Below, piece after piece: positions 1-8,358 of a stretch of 25,060 nt of DNA. Both the position numbers and the translations under genes were made by a program. Origin of the DNA: JBBTWG01 sp038062935 (GTDB lineage Bacteria; Patescibacteriota; Gracilibacteria; UBA1369; UBA12463); NCBI GenBank assembly GCA_038062935.1, contig JBBTWG010000033.1, forward strand, positions 1 through 25,060, written 5' to 3'. The notes beneath the pieces were generated by a model. The model did not search any database. It worked only from the letters and a program-made list of their open reading frames with translations, and was not told the DNA's origin. Numbering within the stretch: the first letter of the stretch is position 1; the number at the start of each line of letters is the position of its first letter.

Positions 1-3
1 TCC

Positions 4-3000
4 GTGTTTCGGAGTAATCGTTTTACGGTGGCGCAGTTGATCGATGATGATGCGAGAGTAACAATCGCGCATACCTCGACTCGAGAACTTGCGAAAGAGA
101 AGAAGAAAGCGCCGAAGCGCGATCTCGCGCTCGTGATCGGTGAAATGATCGCAGAGAAAGCAAAAAAAATTGTGGGATATACAGTCGCAGGAATTTTATT
201 AATTGCCGCGTCTTTCGCGATCGTAAATACCGTACTCAAAGCTCCGAGCGGAACAGACAGAAGCCCAACAGAAACCCAGTCAGATGGGACAACGACAGTG
301 ACAAGCGGAGTCCAGGGGGGATCCTACAGCGATCAAATTCTGAGCATTTCACGAAAAATTTTAAAGACCTACAGCAACTACGCGATCAGTACATTTGCTG
401 TTACCGCCATTGAGCAAAGTATCGACACCGCATGGAACACAGGCGCAAAATTCACATCACTCGACGATGGATTCGGGGCCCTCGGTCAGATAGAAAATCG
501 ATGGAACGAAATCCGTAGCGAACTCGATAAGATCGCGAACAGATACTCCGGACTCACGATCGTGGGAGACATTGTCGCTCAGCAAAAATTATTTGTCGCG
601 AACTGGTTGGAGAAAGTAAAACAGCAGGCAGAAGCTATCAAGAAAAATCCACCAACCGATTGCTCAGATACGAATTATTCACTGATCGATATGGCGATCA
701 ACAAAGACAAGCTAGATGCTGCGAAAAATTGTGCAAAAGATCCACCAGGGAACTATTACAACGATTTCCTGAGCCAATGGAACGAATTTGTAAAAACTTT
801 GAAAACGAAAGTGACGTATGACAAAGAAAAATGCGCCGCCGGAAACGCCGGAAGCGGATCGTGCAATATTCAGGGAAGTTATGCAGAACTCAAAGCCGCA
901 ATCGGAAGTGAAAAAACAGACGGCCTCCAAGAATTAAAAACAGAATTCGATGTCATCAAAGGAGCTTTTTCAGAAAAAGTATCAGACAGCCAAAAAGAAA
1001 CGCTCGAGAGTATCAGCGCTGATCTCCAAACACTGAAAAGCGCTCAAGATATCAAATCTGCAAAAGACACATTGGCGCAAATTTTAAAAGATCTCGAGAC
1101 GACCTATGCAGTTCTCAAAAATCTCGAGTCTACAAAAAATCTTCAAGGTGTGAAAGTGAGATTAACAGCCGATGTCTCAGAAGGTTCCGCGCCACTCACG
1201 GTCAATTTCTCAACAGTCGGATCGAGCGATCCAACAGAAAAAACTATAAAAGCAGAAAATATCCAATGGTTTCCAGGCAGCACATGTACAGCAGAAAGTG
1301 GCAAATGCTCGCTCGACGGAGATGTGAATATTTCCTGTACTCCTTCGGGGGCGACAGCAAGCTGTACATTCAAAAAACCTGGTTCGTACAAAATTGGTGT
1401 CAAAATCAAAAGTCAGGATAGTGAGAAATATGCGAGTGGCGTAGCTTTCAAAAGCGTGAATGTCAGCCCTCAGGAAAGCGTCAAAGTGAAACTGACCGCC
1501 AACGTTTCACAGGGGTCTTCTCCACTTGTAGTGAATTTCTCGACCGTCGGATCCAACGATCCATCACAGAAAAGCATTCTCCCAGAAAACATCACATGGA
1601 ACCTCGGTGAAAATGCTGATGTAGTCTGCACAAAATCTGGAGCAGTTGCCTCATGTCTCTACAAAAAAGCAGGATCTTACAAAGCCGGCGCAAAAATTAA
1701 AAGCCAAGACAATCAAAAATTTGCAGAAGGGGAGGCTTTTATCAACGTGAACGTCAATCCTCCATCAGGCCAAATCAATCTGAAATATAAAGTAAAAGAT
1801 ACGGACGATGAAAAATATTTAATCCACTACAGCGAGGAGGGAACGCTCATCGAAAACAGAGACGTGGTGTATATCGCACTCAGCAGCATTCCCCAGGATG
1901 GGATTCAGTTTAACGCCGAAGATACGAAAGATGCTGCACAATTTCGATGGAACTTCGGCGATGGAAGTGGAGAGATCACGGGATCACCAAAAGAGCCTTC
2001 GATCGTCTCACCAAAACATCTCTACACAAAAGAAGGAAATTATCGAGTTACTTTGGAGGTGACAGGAACAGACGGATCCATCAATAGAAAGATAGTAGAA
2101 ATTATCATTTCAAAAATTTCTGCAGGAATAGAAATATTTCCAGCAGGAGTAATACGAACAGGAGTACCAGTCGAGCTTCGTGGAGAGATAGAAAGCGATC
2201 GTGGACGCGCAACAGGAACATGGAGCGCGACAAGCAGCACGACCGACAATGAAGCTGATAAAATCAAGGGTAATGATCCTATTCTGAAGATTACTTTCGG
2301 AAAGCCAGCGAAGTATTCGATCACCTACAGCGCAGAAAATGAATTTGATGATGGAGCAAAAATGACGCTGGATCTGGCTGTCGAATCAACGCCTCCGGTG
2401 GCAAAAATGAAAGTAACGAGCCCTTGGGGATATCGACCAGCGGATTTTCAACTGGATGGATCGCCTTCATATGATCCAGATGGAACCAACAACGGCCTGA
2501 CATACAGTTGGGAAATCACAGGAGAAGAAGGGAAAGATTATAAATTTATAGAAGGAGATAAATCGGCTCAGCGCCCAGTCGTTCGTTTCTTGAAAACAGG
2601 AGAATATCCTGTGAAGCTCATCGTGAATGACAAAAATGAACCAACAAAAGGCACGCTCGACGAGAAAAAAATCACCGTCAAAAATCTTCTCGACATCGCG
2701 TGGCCAGAAACGAATCCAGTGAGCGCCCAAATGAACACAGATCAGCAGGCAAAACTGAGTTTCACGCTCGAGAGCGAAAACGGAGCGAACTACGATATCG
2801 ATTTTGGAGATAATGAAGTCGAGAACGGCGTTTTCAAAGATGGAAAAGCGACCTTCGATCATATCTTCACAAAATCCGGCGCAGTGCAGATCAAAGCAAC
2901 CGCCTACGACACCGAAGGTAATAAAAATACTCTCATGCGTCGAGTGATTATTGGTGGCAGCGACAAGCCACTCGCCGTCGTAAAAGTCTCAGTCAACAAT

Positions 3001-4578
3001 GAGGAAGTGGATCCGACACAACCAATCGTCGTCAACAGAAAAGCGACCCTCTCATTCAACGCATCTGACTCGAAAAACTCAAAAGGAGGGAATAATGGAT
3101 TAACCTACTCCTGGAATTTTGGCGACGGCAAGAAAAGTACCAAGCCAGTCGTCTCCTATATATACAAAGAAACGAACCCACAAGAAAATGCTCCAAGTAG
3201 TCCATCATATTACACAGTAACTCTCACAGTCAGCGACGAAAAAGATCCTGCAAAATCAGACATCGACAGTACGATCCGAGTGCGAGTAATTAACCAAAAG
3301 CCGACACTCAAGTCTATGATCGTCATCCCGCAAGGACAAGACCTCAAGACGCCGGTCTCTGTTCAGGTTCGCGCGATCGATGCAAAAGATCTCGATGGAC
3401 AGATCGTCACATATCGCTGGTGGTATTACGATGTGCGATTTCCAGATGAAGAGATCGGAACCAGGGTCACGACGAGCCCAAATGTGACGTTCAACATCGG
3501 AACTCGTGGGCAAGAAGGCGAAACCGTAGACTACGCTTTTGCACTCGAAATGAAAGACGATGAAGGGCAGATTTCGAAGGCCAGTGACCTCGATCCATTC
3601 GAAAAAAATCCTCCACCGACGATCACGCTCATCAACGGTCCCAACAAAATTCCAACAGCCAAATTTACCGTCAGTAAAACAAGTATCAATATTGGTGAAA
3701 CCATAACATTTGCCAGCACGAGTACGGATGTTGATGGGCAGATCGAAAAATACGTCTGGGATTTCGAAGGCGATGGATTTTTCAATAACGAAGAAACAAA
3801 TAAATCAACTATCACCGTCAATTTCCTCCAGGAAGCGCCAAAAGGCATCAAAACACGCCTCAAAGTCATCGACAACAATTTTGGAGAAGCAATCTCAGAA
3901 CCATTTATGATCTATGTCATCGATCCGAATAAAAAAGTGATCGAGCCACCAAAAATCATGCAGCAAGGTCTCCAGCAAAAAACAACTGATGCAGGATTTT
4001 TGAAACCAAAAGGTCCTCTCCTGAGCACCACAGCAGGACTCAAAGACGCTGCTCCAGAAAATGCACAAGGAGCAAATGATCCGCAAAAAACTTTCGCCAA
4101 TCCTGGCACTCCGAACCTCACAAAGATCGATGCACGACTCACGAATAAGCCAGAAATAAACCTCATCGACGGCAAAATCCATTTCAAAACTGATACCGGA
4201 ACCGTCGAATTTGATTTCTCAAAATCAGAAGGAAATATTATCCGATATGAATTCGACAAAAATATTTATTTCGACACAGATGGCAACGGAGTAAAAGATG
4301 ATGATCCAGACTACACGACAGAAATTCCAGGAAAATGGACAGCGGAGTTTCAGAAAGCATGGGGGAAAATTGCCGTGAAGTTCAGCGTTTTTGATGCATA
4401 CGGAAATAAAGATAGCATCATACGTGAAATAGTTTTTGATGGAAAACTCAAAAGCGGTGCCACGAATATTTTTGTCATACCAGGAGATTTTTCACTCTAC
4501 AGCGCGCTTGCGACCATGGCCGGATTTGGTATACTAACCGCAAGAAAACGAAAATTCAAAATCAGAAAAGACACTTAA
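4..4578 (+). CDS. Giant PKD-domain surface protein, possibly 5'-partial
   Basis: This is probably an envelope-anchored adhesin or structural surface protein. A cytoplasmic basic N-terminus of about 55 residues precedes a membrane helix (about 55-78) and a helical, Cys-containing region (about 105-380). Ig/PKD-like modules follow: a tandem pair of near-duplicates (about 383-490 and 493-586), then others with the PKD signature W-x-FGDG (about 636-702, 795-893, 916-983, 988-1096, 1216-1306). Near residue 1423 the stretch FDTDGNGVKDDD resembles a thrombospondin-3 or EF-hand-like calcium loop. The C-terminus ends in a hydrophobic segment (about 1497-1513) and the basic run RKRKFKIRK. The GTG at 4 is only the first possible start, because the frame is open to the window edge. 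The next gene begins 12 nt after the stop, so cotranscription is likely. The PKD fold calls are firm; the role is inferred. Confidence 0.8.
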   Translation: MFRSNRFTVAQLIDDDARVTIAHTSTRELAKEKKKAPKRDLALVIGEMIAEKAKKIVGYTVAGILLIAASFAIVNTVLKAPSGTDRSPTETQSDGTTTVTSGVQGGSYSDQILSISRKILKTYSNYAISTFAVTAIEQSIDTAWNTGAKFTSLDDGFGALGQIENRWNEIRSELDKIANRYSGLTIVGDIVAQQKLFVANWLEKVKQQAEAIKKNPPTDCSDTNYSLIDMAINKDKLDAAKNCAKDPPGNYYNDFLSQWNEFVKTLKTKVTYDKEKCAAGNAGSGSCNIQGSYAELKAAIGSEKTDGLQELKTEFDVIKGAFSEKVSDSQKETLESISADLQTLKSAQDIKSAKDTLAQILKDLETTYAVLKNLESTKNLQGVKVRLTADVSEGSAPLTVNFSTVGSSDPTEKTIKAENIQWFPGSTCTAESGKCSLDGDVNISCTPSGATASCTFKKPGSYKIGVKIKSQDSEKYASGVAFKSVNVSPQESVKVKLTANVSQGSSPLVVNFSTVGSNDPSQKSILPENITWNLGENADVVCTKSGAVASCLYKKAGSYKAGAKIKSQDNQKFAEGEAFINVNVNPPSGQINLKYKVKDTDDEKYLIHYSEEGTLIENRDVVYIALSSIPQDGIQFNAEDTKDAAQFRWNFGDGSGEITGSPKEPSIVSPKHLYTKEGNYRVTLEVTGTDGSINRKIVEIIISKISAGIEIFPAGVIRTGVPVELRGEIESDRGRATGTWSATSSTTDNEADKIKGNDPILKITFGKPAKYSITYSAENEFDDGAKMTLDLAVESTPPVAKMKVTSPWGYRPADFQLDGSPSYDPDGTNNGLTYSWEITGEEGKDYKFIEGDKSAQRPVVRFLKTGEYPVKLIVNDKNEPTKGTLDEKKITVKNLLDIAWPETNPVSAQMNTDQQAKLSFTLESENGANYDIDFGDNEVENGVFKDGKATFDHIFTKSGAVQIKATAYDTEGNKNTLMRRVIIGGSDKPLAVVKVSVNNEEVDPTQPIVVNRKATLSFNASDSKNSKGGNNGLTYSWNFGDGKKSTKPVVSYIYKETNPQENAPSSPSYYTVTLTVSDEKDPAKSDIDSTIRVRVINQKPTLKSMIVIPQGQDLKTPVSVQVRAIDAKDLDGQIVTYRWWYYDVRFPDEEIGTRVTTSPNVTFNIGTRGQEGETVDYAFALEMKDDEGQISKASDLDPFEKNPPPTITLINGPNKIPTAKFTVSKTSINIGETITFASTSTDVDGQIEKYVWDFEGDGFFNNEETNKSTITVNFLQEAPKGIKTRLKVIDNNFGEAISEPFMIYVIDPNKKVIEPPKIMQQGLQQKTTDAGFLKPKGPLLSTTAGLKDAAPENAQGANDPQKTFANPGTPNLTKIDARLTNKPEINLIDGKIHFKTDTGTVEFDFSKSEGNIIRYEFDKNIYFDTDGNGVKDDDPDYTTEIPGKWTAEFQKAWGKIAVKFSVFDAYGNKDSIIREIVFDGKLKSGATNIFVIPGDFSLYSALATMAGFGILTARKRKFKIRKDT

Positions 4579-4590
4579 AATCTTTCCAAA

Positions 4591-6762
4591 ATGGCAGACC
4601 TCACCTCACCGCCAGAAGAGAAAAAAACAGGAACAGAAGCAGCTCAAGTCGTAGGACAGCCAGCTACTGCATCGCAGCCTGTTGCTGGCGCCCCAGCCAC
4701 TGAATCAAAACCAGAAACTTCAAAACTCAAAAAAGTTTTCTATTCACTCCTCGGAGCATGGGTAGGATTTGGAGTACTTTTCCTCGGGCTCGGATTCGGA
4801 TTTTTGGGTGCCACAGATTCTCACGTCACGCCGATCGCTGACATATTTGGCATTGATCCGACGAAATTTGTTCAGATACTCATGGCATTTTCGAGCATCT
4901 TTTTTATTTCGCTAGCGTTTACATCATTTGCACTCGCAATGGTCGCGCTCTTCAAATCGTTCATCGCCAAAAAAGAAGACCCTGCCAAAAAAGGCTACAC
5001 CTGGAAAGCAATTCTCTGGGGAGTCATGATGATCGTGCTCCTCGCCGTGTGGTTCATCATGTATATGAAGCTCGATGCAAAAAATATGACTCTCGGAAAA
5101 CCACTCCCACAGCCACCAATCGTGACGCAGCCAGTCCAGACAGTGAATCTCACGGCACCGATCCAGATCTCTTTCGATGCGACCGGCATGGAGAATGTGA
5201 TAGATCTGACGAAATATCGCATCATTTCATACGTCTGGGATTTCGGAGATGGACAGACAGGCACCGGTGTGAAAATTTCGCATGACTACAAAAATAAAGG
5301 AAAAAATAATGGACTCTTCACCGTGAATCTCACGGTAAATATGATAGATTTGGCCTCCGGCGAAACGATCAAGAATCAAGATCACAAAGTTATCGTAAGT
5401 ATCAGCAACGTCACGACCGCCGCAGTTTTTACCGCTACGCCAGAGAAAGGCAGCGCTCCACTCGAAGTCGCTTTCGACGCATCAGAGTCATCAGATCCTG
5501 ATGGACAAATCGTCAATTATGAATGGGATTTCAGTGAAAATGGGAAGTATAGCGACGCCACCGGCGTAAAAGTGAAACATACTTTCGATCAGACCGGAAA
5601 TTACAAAGTTTCACTCCGTGTCACCGACAACAGCGGCCAATACGCCACTTCCGACAAAGAAATTCAGATCTCCGACGCTTTCTCTCTCCAGGCCGTCATC
5701 AGCGTCACTCCAGAATCGAACGGCAAATTCCTTGTGAATAAAAATTACCTCTTCGATGGAGGCAAATCCAGCAGCCCGGATTCCACAGTCACGAAATACG
5801 AATGGAGTTTTGGTGACGGAACAGGCACCAAGAGAAGCAAAACCGTGAGCTACGGCTACAAAAAAGAAGGCGTCTATGAAGCAAGTCTCAAAGTCACCGA
5901 TGACAAAGGAACTGTTGCCACGAAAACACAAAGAATCATCGTCGGAAATCCATCACAAACCCCAAAAGCGATGATCGAAAGCATCCCCGCAAAGACTCAA
6001 AAAGGAGTCATCAGTGGAAAAGCACCACTCTCAATAGATTTCGATGCGAGCCGTTCCACCGATCCAGACAATAATATCGTCGAATATCGCTGGGATTTCG
6101 AAAGTGATGGAACAGAAGATCTCTACGGCGCCAATGTAAATCACGTCTATGAAAAAGAAGGAACCTATCAGGTAACCCTCACAGTCGCTGATAGCGACGA
6201 CAACGAAGTCAAAGAAAAAGTCACAGTACAAGTCGCTCCTCCAGGTCTCCAGGCAAGACTCACAGCATCACCTCTCACCGGAGTTATCCCACTCCTCGTC
6301 TCTTTCGACGCATCAGCATCGAATTATCCGAATGGACAAATCCTCAGTTACGAATGGAATTTCGGCGACAAAACACCGACCAGACAAGACAGCGCCAAAA
6401 TCAGTTACAAATACAATCAGGTCGGGACCTACACCGCCACCGTCACAGCCCTCGGCGCCGATGGAAAAAAAGACACCGCCACGATCCTCATCACCGTCCA
6501 GGTAGTCCCAGTCAAAGCCTGCTACGAAGTCAATAAGCACAACGGAAAAGCGCCATTCGAAGTTATTTTCAACAGCAATTGCGCCACAGGCACGATCAGT
6601 AAATATCGATGGGATCTCAACAATGACGGAGTTTTCGGAGACGCAACCGTGCCAAATATCACCCATACCTTCGACAATCCAGGAAGCTACAAAGTCTCTC
6701 TCGAAGTCACTGATCAGCAAGGTGTCGTAGATATTTTCACAGATACCGTAATAGCAGAATAA
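4591..6762 (+). CDS. Membrane protein with six PKD-like domains
   Basis: The 723-residue protein starts at ATG with no visible Shine-Dalgarno sequence. A Pro/Ala/Thr-rich cytoplasmic leader precedes three membrane segments (about 48-73, 93-121, 139-159). Six consecutive PKD-like beta-sandwich domains then run to the C-terminus (roughly 183-272, 273-365, 368-450, 455-550, 552-635, 640-723). Signatures seen include YVWDFGDG, YEWDFSENG, YEWSFGDG, YRWDFESDG, YEWNFGDK and YRWDLNNDG, each followed by a G-x-Y-x-V-x-L-x-V-x-D strand. There is no C-terminal anchor, so the PKD array is probably displayed outside while the N-terminus holds the membrane. It lies 12 nt after the larger PKD protein and is likely its partner. 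PKD domains usually serve adhesion or protein-protein contact; the actual ligand is unknown. Confidence 0.8.
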   Translation: MADLTSPPEEKKTGTEAAQVVGQPATASQPVAGAPATESKPETSKLKKVFYSLLGAWVGFGVLFLGLGFGFLGATDSHVTPIADIFGIDPTKFVQILMAFSSIFFISLAFTSFALAMVALFKSFIAKKEDPAKKGYTWKAILWGVMMIVLLAVWFIMYMKLDAKNMTLGKPLPQPPIVTQPVQTVNLTAPIQISFDATGMENVIDLTKYRIISYVWDFGDGQTGTGVKISHDYKNKGKNNGLFTVNLTVNMIDLASGETIKNQDHKVIVSISNVTTAAVFTATPEKGSAPLEVAFDASESSDPDGQIVNYEWDFSENGKYSDATGVKVKHTFDQTGNYKVSLRVTDNSGQYATSDKEIQISDAFSLQAVISVTPESNGKFLVNKNYLFDGGKSSSPDSTVTKYEWSFGDGTGTKRSKTVSYGYKKEGVYEASLKVTDDKGTVATKTQRIIVGNPSQTPKAMIESIPAKTQKGVISGKAPLSIDFDASRSTDPDNNIVEYRWDFESDGTEDLYGANVNHVYEKEGTYQVTLTVADSDDNEVKEKVTVQVAPPGLQARLTASPLTGVIPLLVSFDASASNYPNGQILSYEWNFGDKTPTRQDSAKISYKYNQVGTYTATVTALGADGKKDTATILITVQVVPVKACYEVNKHNGKAPFEVIFNSNCATGTISKYRWDLNNDGVFGDATVPNITHTFDNPGSYKVSLEVTDQQGVVDIFTDTVIAE

Positions 6763-6770
6763 ACACTCTC

Positions 6771-6860
6771 ATGAAAACCTCCTTCAAAATTGCCGTCGTT
6801 ATCACTCTCGTAGCCATGGTCGCCAGCGTTGTAGCACCAGCATTTTCAGAGTATTTCTAG
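6771..6860 (+). CDS. Orphan signal-peptide-like mini-ORF (29 aa)
   Basis: ATG at 6771, eight bases after the preceding stop, opens 29 codons ending in TAG. The product begins MKTSFK, continues with a hydrophobic core rich in V, A and T, and ends VVAPAFSEYF. This is a textbook Sec signal peptide with a possible signal-peptidase site after APA or AFS, but almost no mature protein follows. Fourteen bases later the 3' end of the convergent AbiEii-like toxin begins. It could be a tiny secreted or membrane peptide, or the 5' stump of a secreted-protein gene cut off when the toxin-antitoxin module arrived. The sequence cannot decide between these. Confidence 0.4.
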   Translation: MKTSFKIAVVITLVAMVASVVAPAFSEYF

Positions 6861-6873
6861 AAATCGAATTACT

Positions 6874-7572
6874 TCATACTTCGAGGCTATCGATTTTGAC
6901 TCTCAAGAGGAAAATCACTTCTTCTTTCAGTTTTGCACGTACCCAATCTTTTTGAGGTTCACTCAGTAATTCGCCCAAGCCATCCAGAATATGACGATTA
7001 TCCATCTTTTCGAGTGTCTCCACGCATTTCAGCAGAGTTTCTTTGAATGTCATTCCTGAGCGATCTTCAACAATTTTTTTGTTTATTTCCCAGCCTTTTT
7101 TCTCAAAAAAATAGACATCAAAAATATCTCGACTTGTTCTCCCGACCCTTTCAAGCATCGCCATCAGCCCATGTGCAAACATGTCTGCTGGTGCCATGAC
7201 CAGCATCGAAATGCCCAATGATGATTTCGTCTCATACTGCGAACCAAAACTTCTACGGCTCACCTCAACTTTTATTTTCTGCGCACCGGAAGCATAAGAA
7301 ATCACATTCAGAAGATTGAAATGCCCAATGTGAGAATCAGTAATCGCTCCATAGTTTGCAGTAATTTTCTGGATTTTTTCAAGCACTTCGGTCCCCCTCC
7401 TTTCATCCAGGAGATCAAAGTCCAAATCAACAGAGTTTCGGTTTAATCCATAAAAGAGAAGTGCAGCAGTGCCGCCTTTGAAGCCCAGATAAGGCGCAAT
7501 GCTCGTATCAGAGTAAATATCTTTCAATATCTGAAGCAATATCGATTTGTGTTTTGCATAATCCAGTGTCAT
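6874..7572 (-). CDS. AbiEii-type nucleotidyltransferase toxin
   Basis: The 232-residue protein belongs to the AbiEii/AbiGii toxin family (DUF1814, DNA polymerase beta-like nucleotidyltransferase fold). The motifs seen are GFKGGTAALLFYGL (30-43) with the paired acidic motif VDLDFDLL (catalytic Asp 49 and 51), KVEVS (101-105), and RDIFDVYFF (148-156), which matches the family's late Arg-Asp motif. Family members transfer nucleotides to target RNAs and are held in check by a partner repressor/antitoxin. The ATG overlaps the TGA of the upstream gene by four bases (7569-7572), the usual translational coupling of abiEi-abiEii. The substrate here is unknown. Length and motifs suggest an intact enzyme. 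Confidence 0.85.
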   Translation of the reverse strand: MTLDYAKHKSILLQILKDIYSDTSIAPYLGFKGGTAALLFYGLNRNSVDLDFDLLDERRGTEVLEKIQKITANYGAITDSHIGHFNLLNVISYASGAQKIKVEVSRRSFGSQYETKSSLGISMLVMAPADMFAHGLMAMLERVGRTSRDIFDVYFFEKKGWEINKKIVEDRSGMTFKETLLKCVETLEKMDNRHILDGLGELLSEPQKDWVRAKLKEEVIFLLRVKIDSLEV

Positions 7573-8186
7573 ATTTTTTTGGTTATATCGAGATGCGTAC
7601 TTCTATAGTGCTCGAAGTACATTTTTACTTTTTTCTCCATTCGTTCATTGTAATAGATCGGCAAAAGTTCAAAAACTTTATTCCAGTCCAGAGCACCCAA
7701 GTTGTCAAAATGATAATCCTTACTGACATAAATGCGATCCAGAAATGCACGTTCTTTCGTTGCAGTGGCAACACCGTCGAGATATTCAATGCCAGCAGTA
7801 TTGCTCAATACATAATCTTTCATGCGGACAAAAGAAATCTTTTGATTTCGAACTTCAATCTCTCTCGTGACATACGAAGCAACAAAAAGAGTCTTATAAT
7901 ACTGAAAGTTGATCCCGGAACGAGTCAATACTGTTTCAAAACTCAGGTATGATGGAGTATAAATACGCGTTGCCAATTCAAAACGACTATAGTTTTCATC
8001 CTTGGCATAGATGCCATGGTGTACGCGAATCAACTTTCCAGTTTTTACATAATCATACAATCGAACTCGGACAGCATTTTTTGCCTCTTCACGCCAGAAC
8101 AGGGCGATATCTCTGACAGAAAAAACGGTCTGAGGAGACCTCAACAAGATTTCTACATAGTGACCTTTTGTTAGCTTATTGTTCAT
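7569..8186 (-). CDS. AbiEi-type antitoxin and autorepressor
   Basis: The ATG at 8186 gives 205 residues starting MNNKLTKGHYVEILLRSPQ. The frame is open up to 8378, but that extension encodes an unrelated hydrophobic stretch, and a good promoter with a palindrome lies between 8201 and 8254, so the shorter start is chosen. Residues 1-60 look like the winged-helix domain of AbiEi-type antitoxins (VFSVRDIALFW, then VRLYDYVKTGKLIRVHHGIYA). The motif ATKERAFLD (142-150) matches the conserved segment of the family's C-terminal antitoxin domain. In the family this protein neutralises the nucleotidyltransferase and represses the operon by binding inverted repeats. It overlaps the toxin gene by four bases. 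Confidence 0.8.
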   Translation of the reverse strand: MNNKLTKGHYVEILLRSPQTVFSVRDIALFWREEAKNAVRVRLYDYVKTGKLIRVHHGIYAKDENYSRFELATRIYTPSYLSFETVLTRSGINFQYYKTLFVASYVTREIEVRNQKISFVRMKDYVLSNTAGIEYLDGVATATKERAFLDRIYVSKDYHFDNLGALDWNKVFELLPIYYNERMEKKVKMYFEHYRSTHLDITKKI

Positions 8187-8200
8187 ATAAGTACTAAATA

Positions 8201-8215
8201 TGAGTTTAAAACTCA
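8201..8215. promoter_or_regulatory. Palindromic operator candidate of the AbiE-type operon
   Basis: This is a perfect inverted repeat with 7-bp arms TGAGTTT and AAACTCA around one central base. It lies just downstream of the -10 element (8226-8231) and 15 bases before the antitoxin ATG, so a bound dimer would block early transcription. AbiEi-type proteins are known to repress their own promoters through inverted repeats. That this palindrome is the site is inferred. Confidence 0.5.
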
Positions 8216-8225
8216 CTTCCAGTAC

Positions 8226-8254
8226 ATTATAGAGCATATTATTCAAAAAAGCAA
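8226..8254 (-). promoter_or_regulatory. Sigma70-like promoter of the AbiE-type operon
   Basis: On the minus strand TTGCTT (8249-8254) is followed, after exactly 17 bases, by a consensus TATAAT (8226-8231). The predicted transcription start is near 8219, giving a leader of about 33 bases that contains the palindrome. Confidence 0.65.
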
Positions 8255-8295
8255 GACCGTAATCCGAGCTCAAGAGATGACCATGCAGTAAAAGC

Positions 8296-8324
8296 TGGCC
8301 AAAGCTTGAAAAAAGTGCTACAAT
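8296..8324 (+). promoter_or_regulatory. Extended -10 promoter of the FN3 protein gene
   Basis: TGC-TACAAT forms an extended -10 (hexamer 8319-8324), with a weak -35 TGGCCA (8296-8301) 17 bases upstream. The hexamer overlaps the ATG at 8323, so a transcript from here would start near 8331. That favours the in-frame ATG at 8359 as the real start. Confidence 0.4.
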
Positions 8325-8358
8325 GAAAAGAAGCAAAAAAATAAAAATAAAACCTTTC

